A stretch of 64,000 nt of DNA from Oscillospiraceae bacterium (GTDB lineage Bacteria; Bacillota; Clostridia; Oscillospirales; CAG-272), in the NCBI GenBank assembly GCA_015064355.1, contig SVSJ01000003.1:31542-95541 (forward strand), written 5' to 3'. Every line of letters starts with the position of its first letter. Position 1 is the first letter of the stretch. Below the pieces are notes generated by a model that was given only the letters and a program-made list of their open reading frames with translations, was not told the origin of the DNA and did not search any database. Of the stretch, positions 53,420 to 61,046 are shown in pieces. The position numbers and the translations under genes are program-made.

Positions 53420-54247
53420 CTATTTACATAATGCGGCAGGTATCAACCCATCGTGTCCTCTGTAGCTTCCTTGGCTCTTGTCTACTGCAATTACAGCAGA
53501 AACCTCTTTTTCTCCAACCCATACTTTCTCGGGAATGAATCCTCTGATCATCCGTGATCCCCCAATACTATCAATGGGTATCATGCGCAGTCGCAGCTTG
53601 CAACTTTCCGAATACAGCTCTTCTGTAATGCTTGGAAGCACCCTTGCTTTAACTAAAATCACAGGGACACCGGATATCGGATCTGCGGCAAAAGAGCCCG
53701 TGTCGCACAAGGATGATATCTTGTATTTTTCGCCTCTGACAAGCATCAGAATGGTTTGAGAGCTTTGAGATTTTGATGATATAATAAATCTCAGAAAGCC
53801 TAATGCAGCTAAAGAACACGGAACGAACACCGAGAGGTAATTCACGCGAGAATTCGGCGAAACAGTTGTGCCAAGCGAGAGTATCAATGTCATGATTCCG
53901 CCAAGTAGCGCTCCCGCTCCCCAGACTATCACGCTATCTCTGATAAGTTGTCGGACGCTGTTGTACTTGCCGTACGATATCAGTGCCATAAGAACAGAAG
54001 CTCCCAATAATGTCGCGACAGAAGCCAGTCTTACCGTTATTGTGTCAGAATTCAAAAGCAGAGTCTGCACGGTCGCAAGCAAGCTGCCAACGCATGACGC
54101 GACTATAATACGGCCTTTCGTCGTTTTCTTGTTGGTAAGCCTGCCGGCTGCGTACAAAGTGAGTATATCCATTGAAAAATTCACAAGCAACAGCACATCT
54201 GCGTAAATTACTATATTCCCACCCCCGCTTCCACTAACATTATACAT
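53420..54247 (-). CDS. spoIIGA: Sigma-E processing peptidase SpoIIGA
   Basis: Membrane aspartic protease that cleaves pro-sigma-E when SpoIIR signals from the forespore. The 275-residue reading has five membrane helices in the first 155 residues and a cytosolic protease domain with the catalytic DTG at 182-184 in SLCDTGSFAADPISGVPV. The N-terminus is uncertain: homologues begin at the IYADVLLLVNF stretch, while this reading adds a Gly-rich MYNVSGSGGGN that overlaps a TATAAT. A strong GGGGGTGGG precedes an ATA codon at that conserved point. Confidence 0.92.
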   Translation of the reverse strand: MYNVSGSGGGNIVIYADVLLLVNFSMDILTLYAAGRLTNKKTTKGRIIVASCVGSLLATVQTLLLNSDTITVRLASVATLLGASVLMALISYGKYNSVRQLIRDSVIVWGAGALLGGIMTLILSLGTTVSPNSRVNYLSVFVPCSLAALGFLRFIISSKSQSSQTILMLVRGEKYKISSLCDTGSFAADPISGVPVILVKARVLPSITEELYSESCKLRLRMIPIDSIGGSRMIRGFIPEKVWVGEKEVSAVIAVDKSQGSYRGHDGLIPAALCK

Positions 54248-54372
54248 TGGCGGTTTTGTATTTTATGTCACAAGTGGGCGATGGCGATTATTTCCCACCC
54301 TCACCCGTTACGTGGCATAGAAATTGCAAAAAATATTTTTGTGAAAAAATGAGAAAAAATTGCAAAAAAGGG

Positions 54373-54401
54373 TTGACAATCACTAACTTAAGTGATATAA
54401 T
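54373..54401 (+). promoter_or_regulatory. Promoter of the tRNA-Pro gene
   Basis: TTGACA (54373-54378), 17-base spacer and TATAAT (54396-54401): perfect consensus, 25 bp before the tRNA. The spacer carries a small TCACT/AGTGA inverted repeat. The stretch 54248-54372, between this and spoIIGA, is A/T-rich noncoding DNA with no gene that I can see. Confidence 0.9.
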
Positions 54402-54426
54402 ACAAAGGCTGTCAAACGACAGGTAT

Positions 54427-54499
54427 CTGGGTGTGGCGCAGTTGGGAGCGCGCTACCTTGGGGTGGTAGAGGCCGCAAGTTCAAGTCTTGTCACTCAGA
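54427..54499 (+). tRNA. tRNA-Pro, anticodon GGG
   Basis: The 73-base cloverleaf folds fully: acceptor CTGGGTG/CACTCAG (one G-U), D stem GCGC/GCGC, anticodon stem CTACC/GGTAG with loop TTGGGGT (anticodon GGG at 54460-54462), variable loop AGGCC, T stem GCAAG/CTTGT with TTCAAGT, and discriminator A. The 3' CCA is not encoded. It marks the border between the conserved chromosome and the accessory island. Confidence 0.92.
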
Positions 54500-54502
54500 T
54501 AA

Positions 54503-54546
54503 AATAAGCACGGTTATTTTGATAGAATAATCGTGCTTATTTTTTG
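54503..54546 (+). terminator. Terminator after tRNA-Pro
   Basis: Long stem AATAAGCACGGTTATT/AATAATCGTGCTTATT (one G-T pair) with a seven-base loop and TTTTTTG. Confidence 0.93.
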
Positions 54547-54606
54547 TTTTTATGGGGGTTTAAGGTCTTTCAGTAGGCTTTTCACGCACTTCACTCCCCC
54601 GGAACA

Positions 54607-54654
54607 ATAGAAAATCGCCACTTCGGATATTTTTCCGCGGTGGCGATTTTCTAT
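54607..54654. repeat. Perfect 15-bp inverted repeat with inner stem
   Basis: ATAGAAAATCGCCAC pairs with GTGGCGATTTTCTAT without mismatch. The 18-base loop contains a further CGGA/TCCG stem. No adjacent U-run outside the stem, although the arms end in TTTTCTAT. It lies in the 200-bp non-coding gap between the tRNA terminator and the island operon, downstream of the operon's last gene; a bidirectional terminator or a remnant mobile-element end are both possible. Confidence 0.75.
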
Positions 54655-54655
54655 A

Positions 54656-54755
54656 TCGTTGGATTTATGGGTATTCGTTATCCTTATGGGGTAATCGTTG
54701 GCGTTATGGGGTGTAATCGTTATCCTTATGGGTAATCGTTGGATTATTGGTTACG
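54656..54755. repeat. Tandem repeat of five ~20-bp units in A-B-A-B-A order
   Basis: Units start at 54656, 54675, 54695, 54717 and 54736. Each begins TCGTT, has TTATGGG in the middle (TTATTGG in the last) and mostly ends GGTAA. Units 1, 3 and 5 carry TCGTTGG; units 2 and 4 carry TCGTTATCCTTATGGG. The last unit runs into the stop codon of the DUF4268 gene. The higher-order period is about 40 bp. Confidence 0.8.
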
Positions 54756-55677
54756 TACCATATTTCAAAGCAATCTTGCGGAGCTTAATGCCCATATCAC
54801 AAAACCAATCAAAATATGCATTCCAAACATCGGGGCCTTTTTTGGCATCCCCATCGTTCAGAATTAGTATTCGGCAATCCTTTGTTGCAGTACGCCAATC
54901 AGCTTTTACCCCAAGCTCTTTCTCTATCTCATCGGCGTGTGCCTTAAATCGCTCAAACATTTCTTTATCGTTAGAAAAATATATTTCCGCGCCGATTTTC
55001 TTCTTTTGAGTATTTATCGTAAAAGAAATGTGATAAATTGAGCTTCCAACACTAACTGAATACCAATGTTGGGGTTGTGCCTTTCTTTGTGAGAAATTCT
55101 TTTTGAAATCATCTCTTTTATAAGCGTGGTCGACAAACGCCTGCCAAAACTCAAGTTGCATCTTCTGGTGAGCAGATAAACTATCGACAACTTTCATAGT
55201 TTTTGCCCAGTCATTCGGCTTTTCAATAATATTGAACTTGGGGGCGGGCAACGAGTCGTTTATACGCCACAATTCTATTTCAACCAAGAAAAAACCTACA
55301 TTTTCATCGGTGTGTTGATTTAGCCATTCAATAGCCTGTTTATGCTCGTCTCGCGCGTGCTTGACAATCCAAATAATAACTTCAGCACCTTTACCCGAAG
55401 CGTATGTAATAATTTTTCCAAGGTGATCGTGATTTGTATCTTCCAATTGGTTTTCAATGATAATCTTTCTGCCGGAGCCCTCCTCTGTAGCATACAAATC
55501 TACATTGAAATCACCTACCGCGGATTCGCGCTCTTCTAACACAATATCTATCCCAATAGTATCGCTTAATAGAGCAAGATTCTCTTCCTGGGCAAGCCAT
55601 TTAGTGAAATCACGAGCCTCGTGTTGCCATATTGTACGCAAATCATCTATGCGCTCAATTTTTCCAAGTGTCGCCAT
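54751..55677 (-). CDS. DUF4268-domain protein with nuclease-like N-terminus
   Basis: A 308-residue soluble protein. The N-terminal half has VGDFNVDLYATE...RKIIIENQLE...HLGKIITYASG, which fits a PD-(D/E)xK-type nuclease core with Asp (residues 55-59) and E-x-Q in place of E-x-K. The C-terminal half (QKMQLEFWQAFVDHA... to WNAYFDWFCDMG) matches DUF4268, a domain I know from proteins near restriction and defence genes. It is the last gene of the island operon, 28 bp after the small gene. An effector nuclease or DNA-end binding role is likely but inferred. Confidence 0.75.
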   Translation of the reverse strand: MATLGKIERIDDLRTIWQHEARDFTKWLAQEENLALLSDTIGIDIVLEERESAVGDFNVDLYATEEGSGRKIIIENQLEDTNHDHLGKIITYASGKGAEVIIWIVKHARDEHKQAIEWLNQHTDENVGFFLVEIELWRINDSLPAPKFNIIEKPNDWAKTMKVVDSLSAHQKMQLEFWQAFVDHAYKRDDFKKNFSQRKAQPQHWYSVSVGSSIYHISFTINTQKKKIGAEIYFSNDKEMFERFKAHADEIEKELGVKADWRTATKDCRILILNDGDAKKGPDVWNAYFDWFCDMGIKLRKIALKYGT

Positions 55678-55705
55678 GCTTCCTCCTCAATGTTTTAGTA
55701 CTTCT

Positions 55706-55924
55706 TTATTTTGGGTCCTTAATTATTCGCTTTAGTGTTTCTTCAGGCTCACAGTCTATTACAACAGAATGGCTTTTTCGGAGCCCGGATTTTGTTTTTG
55801 ATACGAAGGCATAAAACTGTTCCTCGTCTTTTAGCCCTAATTGGCGAGTACATTCTGCTGCGTTACCAAATGCGACAATTTCATCGTCCTCATTTCTGTA
55901 TACTGTATAATACCGCCGTGCCAA
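55706..55924 (-). CDS. Small mobile-element-type protein
   Basis: A 72-residue protein (start TTG 55924 behind GGGAGG; the GTG at 55933 overlaps that site). The pattern YYTVYRNEDDEIVAFGNAAECTRQLG...FYAFVSKTKSG resembles small proteins common in clostridial phages and conjugative elements, with an NUMOD-like or HTH-like AAECTRQLGL helix. Function unknown. It lies between the fused methyltransferase (27 bp) and the DUF4268 gene. Confidence 0.6.
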   Translation of the reverse strand: MARRYYTVYRNEDDEIVAFGNAAECTRQLGLKDEEQFYAFVSKTKSGLRKSHSVVIDCEPEETLKRIIKDPK

Positions 55925-55951
55925 AGAAAACACCTCCCTCTATATGGTGCT

Positions 55952-58459
55952 TTAATCTGTCCGTTCTTGTTCTTTCAGTACTCCAAAGAAAAATACGGAA
56001 CAGGAGTCAATATTTAATGAACGTGTTTGATAGTTTCGTGCAATTCTATAGTACCGTCTAAATTCAGAAGAAGCAAAATACGCCCTTTGTCTTTCGCTTA
56101 ATACCAGTTCACACTTTGGCAGAAGAATGGCAACCGAACCATTCACTATCACATTAGGAGGCATAGGCATCACCCTGGGGTAATAGGTCATGTTTGGGGA
56201 CAGATATACTGTATTAGAATTAATAAATTGGGAAACGCTCAATGTGCTTAATTTATCTTCATCTATATAAGAATCATACCCTGGAATGTCGACTATATCA
56301 GCCCCGCTGTCACTGATGTTTCTTGCTTTTAGCACTCTCATTCCTCTTACTTCATCGTGAAGCATATGATTTGTTATCTGACGGTCTCTAAAGACATCAA
56401 ACAAGCCCAGGGTCATTTTGGATACAACCCTATCAAATTCACTATCACGATAAATTAGCCAATAAGGGAACGAATCATCACAAATATAGCTTTGCAACTG
56501 CCGGAGTTCAATTCTGTCTGTAACCGACCGCACCAAAGTATTTTTTGGCTTTTTCGTATTGTTAATAAATAGTGCAATCGTTTCTATCGTTACACCGGGA
56601 AACCCTTTTTCTCCAAAATCAATTATAGCTTCGATACACTTCTGTTTCAGGTATTCTCTTGATGTGGCAAATTCCGGGGTGTTAAGCAAGAATTTTGGAA
56701 AAACAATGGCGATGTGGTTTCCAAGTGCCTGTATCTTATCCAGGAAATACGAACAAATATTTGATGTGTCCTTATTGATTGCATCCTTTAGATACTCTTT
56801 CTTTTTTGGATCATTTCCCGACATCTTATAAAACGGCGGATTGCCGATTACAAAATCATATTTTTGTGTGAACTGATGCGTAAGAAAATCGTCGCATATA
56901 TAGTTAAATTCACAATTCAGTAAACGGTATTTTTGCAAAAGGCGTTTTGCAATTTCAAGACTACTGGGATCAATGTCAACCAAATCAAACACAATTTTTT
57001 TACCCGCATATCGTTTTGCTATCATTGGAATAAAATTACCAACGCCCACCGAGGGCTCCAGAATATAGATAGTGTCTTTTTCTACATCGGGTAACAGTTT
57101 TACCATTTCTGTAATAAGTGCCTTGTTAGTATAAAATGCCGCATCATCGGTTCTATTTGTGTTTGCCAATTCTGCGATTCGTGACAAATCAGACAAAGCC
57201 AACCCAAGCGGATTAAGCTCCACAAAATCCACAATTTGACCCGGTTCGGAAAAATCAAAGGTTTGTAATGCTTTTTTTATCGTGTTACTTTTCATGGGAG
57301 GGCAAGAAAGAATAGACACGATTTTTGAAGCTATAGAGCGGAAGATCGCAGTTGGAACAGCCTCACCAAGTGATTGACGAATTTTGATTTCATTTGCTTT
57401 TAGAAAAGCCGTTTTTTCTTCTTGAGACAGTGCGTTCAACTCTTCTACGGAAATATCCGTCCACCTAAAATCATATGGCACGGTCATCATAAGCATCAGC
57501 TCCCGAATGCTAAAAACTCGATCATCGGAGGGATGTATCGTATTTTGGCTTGCGAGTTGGTCATTGCGCGTATGGACACAGGGACCAACTTTATCCCAAA
57601 GCTGCCTTTTATACTTATCTCCGTTTTTATTTTGGTTTACAACAATTTGACCGTCTATTATTTGATGAGGTTTACGGCTATCGTCTTCATTGTCAAACGC
57701 AGATTCGCCCTCTTTAAGATCCGATATCCAAGAACGCATATGGGCTGGGTATGGTCGAAAAGAATGATAGATATCTGCGGGCGATATTTCACCCATAGTC
57801 TTTAGCGAGGGCAAATGCCCAATGGCTTCAAATAAGGTTGTTTCATTTTTCCACTCAGGGAATAATTCAAATGGCGAAACAACATCTGCGTAATCGTTAG
57901 AAACGCCAATAACGATTGTCCTTTGACGACTTGAGCAAGCACCGTAGTTCTTAAAATTAATAATGCGGAAAGCATACGAGTAATCCGAACCCAGATTCCT
58001 TTCAATGGCTTCTGCTATCGGCTTATCCACGCCATCAGTATCGGTGCATATAGTTTTCATAAAAGCCGGAACGTTCTCAAAAATAAAGAACCGGGGCTTT
58101 ATTTCTTTGATAATCTTTATGGATTCAATAACAAGCGAATTTCTAACGATTTCGGTGTCTTTCTTTTTATGATTCGCAACAGACATACCTTGACAAGGAG
58201 GAGTCGCTATCACTACATCAATCCGCTTTACACCGTGTGCCTTTTTCCATTTTTCAATTTCTTGGCTTAATAAAGCTTTTGTTGCTTCTTGGGTTATATC
58301 GCCGCAGATGTAACCTGATTCATACTTGCATTTATGATTGAATTTTTGTATTTCTAATCTGCGTTCAATAAGCTCGTTAGTCGCTACACACTCAAATGAC
58401 TCTTGCTTAAATCCATAGCACCCAATTCCAGCACTACTAAACAAACTGATATACGTCAT
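55952..58459 (-). CDS. Fused DNA methyltransferase: C5-cytosine plus N6-adenine domains
   Basis: An 835-residue protein with two complete catalytic units. Residues 1-385 form a C5-cytosine methyltransferase: motif I SLFSSAGIGCYGF, catalytic ATPPCQG (Cys89), ENV at 128-130, RQRTIVIGV at 179-186 and motif X GEAVPTAIFRSIASKI at 365-380. Residues 430-835 form a TaqI-like N6-adenine methyltransferase: FYTNKALITEM, motif I LEPSVGVGNF (468-477) and catalytic NPPF (540-543), then a recognition region. RBS GAGGAGGAGCA before ATG 58459. Gap to the helicase gene is 28 bp. Confidence 0.9.
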   Translation of the reverse strand: MTYISLFSSAGIGCYGFKQESFECVATNELIERRLEIQKFNHKCKYESGYICGDITQEATKALLSQEIEKWKKAHGVKRIDVVIATPPCQGMSVANHKKKDTEIVRNSLVIESIKIIKEIKPRFFIFENVPAFMKTICTDTDGVDKPIAEAIERNLGSDYSYAFRIINFKNYGACSSRQRTIVIGVSNDYADVVSPFELFPEWKNETTLFEAIGHLPSLKTMGEISPADIYHSFRPYPAHMRSWISDLKEGESAFDNEDDSRKPHQIIDGQIVVNQNKNGDKYKRQLWDKVGPCVHTRNDQLASQNTIHPSDDRVFSIRELMLMMTVPYDFRWTDISVEELNALSQEEKTAFLKANEIKIRQSLGEAVPTAIFRSIASKIVSILSCPPMKSNTIKKALQTFDFSEPGQIVDFVELNPLGLALSDLSRIAELANTNRTDDAAFYTNKALITEMVKLLPDVEKDTIYILEPSVGVGNFIPMIAKRYAGKKIVFDLVDIDPSSLEIAKRLLQKYRLLNCEFNYICDDFLTHQFTQKYDFVIGNPPFYKMSGNDPKKKEYLKDAINKDTSNICSYFLDKIQALGNHIAIVFPKFLLNTPEFATSREYLKQKCIEAIIDFGEKGFPGVTIETIALFINNTKKPKNTLVRSVTDRIELRQLQSYICDDSFPYWLIYRDSEFDRVVSKMTLGLFDVFRDRQITNHMLHDEVRGMRVLKARNISDSGADIVDIPGYDSYIDEDKLSTLSVSQFINSNTVYLSPNMTYYPRVMPMPPNVIVNGSVAILLPKCELVLSERQRAYFASSEFRRYYRIARNYQTRSLNIDSCSVFFFGVLKEQERTD

Positions 58460-58487
58460 TGCTCCTCCTCTTGCTCCGCCAATGCTC

Positions 58488-61046
58488 TCATTTCATGGAA
58501 CTTTGCTGCCTATAGAACAATTTTTCATATTCTTCACGCTTAAGAACGGTATCCCAACCACCAACATCTTCTCCTTGATGACGGTCGATACCTGTATACG
58601 AAAGACTCGCATCCTCATAGCGCTTAAACTTAAATATTGCATCGTTCATAAGACTGGCGTTAAAGACATTCAAATCACATAGCAATTTGAAGTCCTCCAT
58701 GCTTAACCCGGTCACTTTTTTGAAAAGCTCAGGTTCCAATTTAATGATAACATCTTTTAAAGAGTTTTCTCTATAATCGGTAAGATACATAAAAATCGGA
58801 ATACGTGTCGCAAATTTAATTAATTTATCTTGTATTTGTTTGCGAAGGGAACGGTATTCTTTCTCTTCTTCAGAAATCTTACGTTTTTCTTCCTTAGTAG
58901 CGGTATCGCCCGCTCTCGTTTTCGCTTTTTTTACATTTTCCGACTTGTTAATTATTGCCTCTATGTCTTTATTTAGGGAGCGAAAACCCTCGATACTCAT
59001 CAAAGCCGCCATAGCTCTTTCGTTTGCCATCAGACGTTGCAAGGTCATATTATCCACATTAACAAGCAACGTTGATTCCCATCTGCGGGCTAACAAAGTT
59101 GCAGATGTTCCCGATGATGCAATATCTAAAACATCTTGTGCGTCGACCTCCACCATTTTTGCGCCGTCATACGCAAGAATCGGTAAAAACTTGATGAAAT
59201 CAGTAACTTTTTTCTCCGGGTTCGGCTCGTCAACATTAAGCTGGCAACTATAATCTGCTACTTGTCTCAAAGCTCGATCTAAAGCAAAGTCAAACACGTA
59301 GCATTCGTGCTTCATAATTTCCGTGCCATTATTGGATGTTTTTATCGTCCAAGGAGATTGAACCCTAAACGCTGCCTGAAAATATGTTTCGGGGCTCTTA
59401 AGGTTACGAAGCATAAAGATTCCCGTCCATGGTTTGACGGTAACTCCAGTGGTCAATTTCCCACAAGTGAGCGTGATTGTTTTTGTTTCAAGAGGGTTTC
59501 CCATGGCTTCTAAAACAGGCGGGAGTGCCTCTACTCCGTTTCCAGACTTGCTACCTGCACAAACTATTACTGAATAATCGTGATAAAACACATTTTGACG
59601 TTGCTTCAATAAGTTCGCCATAGCAAAGCAAGCCGCAACATTTGGCAAATACCACACAGTATGCGTTAACACATTCATTAGTTCAGTGTGTGAAAAAGGC
59701 ATCGGGGGTCTTTTACCCTGGTTTTGCTTCAATTCGTCTATACCAGTAGGTAGGTAACCTCCACGAATCAAATCGAGCCATTTCTGAACATCATCCTGAT
59801 ATACAAACTTTGCATCTTCTCCCTCACCGTCTGCAGAAAAGAATAAATTGAGGTCGAATTCATCGTACTCACCCTGTTTTGCAACCTGGCTTATACTTTC
59901 CGGCATCCTATATGTCATCAACACCATTCTGGGTAAAGATGCGTATGGATTGGGGCTTGGACTATTCCATTGGTCTTTAGCCTTTTGCTCATCAGAATAT
60001 GTCCAATTGTATATTTGTTCTTCAATAAATTCTCCGCTATTTAGTGCGCGAAAAGGCGTTCCCGACAAAAACAGATAATGCTCAGTAGTTATCTGAATGA
60101 AATCTTCATTGTATGCGTTGCCTACCTCGTCGCGTTTATACTTCTCAACGTCAAAATCGGCGTGGTCTTCTTCATTGAACGCTTGGAAAAGCTGACGGGT
60201 ATTATCGCGCCAGGCACCGAAGTGGTACTCATCAAAAATGACCAAATCCCAGTTCATACCATGAATCCACTCGTTTTTCGGTTTGATGGCACCTAATTCT
60301 GTAGTTCCAAGCAAATCCTGAAAAGAACCGAAACATACTATCGGTCTACTCTTATCAGCGAGTTCAAATTGTCTATCAAAACTATTTTTGTTGAAACGGG
60401 CACTTTTATTGGAAATAAACTGCCATCCCTCAAAATCGATATGGGTTAAAAGATCTTCTTCCCAAGCAGCCTCTACCGCGGGCTTGAATGTTAGCACTAA
60501 AATACGTTTGAATCCCATTGCTTTAGCAAGCTGATAAGAGGCAAAAGTTTTTCCAAACCGCATTTTTGCATTCCACAGAAACTTGGGAGCCCTATCGGGA
60601 AAATCTTTTTTTGCGGACAAATAGTAATGTATAGTCTTTTCAACTGCAGATTTCTGTTCGGGTCTCATTCCAAATGTTGCGGTTCTATTTTCGATATTTA
60701 TCGTCCCATTCTTGACTGCAACAACGGCTGCTTGAACATCGGCAACAGTACATCTGAACCATTCTCCACCAACACCAGGTATGCCTTTTCGTTTTAGCAT
60801 TCTATGAACATCGTGATCCGTAAAACTGGTTCCGTCGCTCTTCATGGCAGATTCACGATAGACAATGTTATATTGAACCGTTCCATCGGGAGCTTTAGTC
60901 GGAAATTGCTGCGCTACCCTGGCGTCCACATCAATTTCGGTAAAACCTACTTTTAACAATCCCTTGAACTCTGATCCTGGGCGCTCATAGGCATATATCA
61001 TTGGTTTGATATCGGATCTTTGACGAAAATACTTATTATTAGCCAT
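58488..61046 (-). CDS. GIY-YIG nuclease fused to a superfamily 2 helicase
   Basis: An 852-residue protein. Residues 15-100 form a GIY-YIG (T5orf172/MUG113) domain: MIYAYERPG, LLKVGFT, Arg43 in DARVAQQF, and Glu95 in GGEWFRC. Residues 125-600 form an SF2 helicase: MRPEQ, Walker A NAKMRFGKTF (159-168), DEYH (272-275), FLSGTPFRAL and later ATP-binding motifs (TCGKLTTGVTVKPW, FQAAFRVQSP). The C-terminal 250 residues are helical with no known domain. The start at 61046 has GGAGGTGACGGTA upstream and overlaps the upstream methyltransferase gene by 8 bp. Likely the restriction subunit. Confidence 0.85.
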   Translation of the reverse strand: MANNKYFRQRSDIKPMIYAYERPGSEFKGLLKVGFTEIDVDARVAQQFPTKAPDGTVQYNIVYRESAMKSDGTSFTDHDVHRMLKRKGIPGVGGEWFRCTVADVQAAVVAVKNGTINIENRTATFGMRPEQKSAVEKTIHYYLSAKKDFPDRAPKFLWNAKMRFGKTFASYQLAKAMGFKRILVLTFKPAVEAAWEEDLLTHIDFEGWQFISNKSARFNKNSFDRQFELADKSRPIVCFGSFQDLLGTTELGAIKPKNEWIHGMNWDLVIFDEYHFGAWRDNTRQLFQAFNEEDHADFDVEKYKRDEVGNAYNEDFIQITTEHYLFLSGTPFRALNSGEFIEEQIYNWTYSDEQKAKDQWNSPSPNPYASLPRMVLMTYRMPESISQVAKQGEYDEFDLNLFFSADGEGEDAKFVYQDDVQKWLDLIRGGYLPTGIDELKQNQGKRPPMPFSHTELMNVLTHTVWYLPNVAACFAMANLLKQRQNVFYHDYSVIVCAGSKSGNGVEALPPVLEAMGNPLETKTITLTCGKLTTGVTVKPWTGIFMLRNLKSPETYFQAAFRVQSPWTIKTSNNGTEIMKHECYVFDFALDRALRQVADYSCQLNVDEPNPEKKVTDFIKFLPILAYDGAKMVEVDAQDVLDIASSGTSATLLARRWESTLLVNVDNMTLQRLMANERAMAALMSIEGFRSLNKDIEAIINKSENVKKAKTRAGDTATKEEKRKISEEEKEYRSLRKQIQDKLIKFATRIPIFMYLTDYRENSLKDVIIKLEPELFKKVTGLSMEDFKLLCDLNVFNASLMNDAIFKFKRYEDASLSYTGIDRHQGEDVGGWDTVLKREEYEKLFYRQQSSMK

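Noticed and set aside
54656..54755. CRISPR-like array
   Set aside because: Units are about 20 bp and contiguous, without unique spacers, and no cas genes are present.
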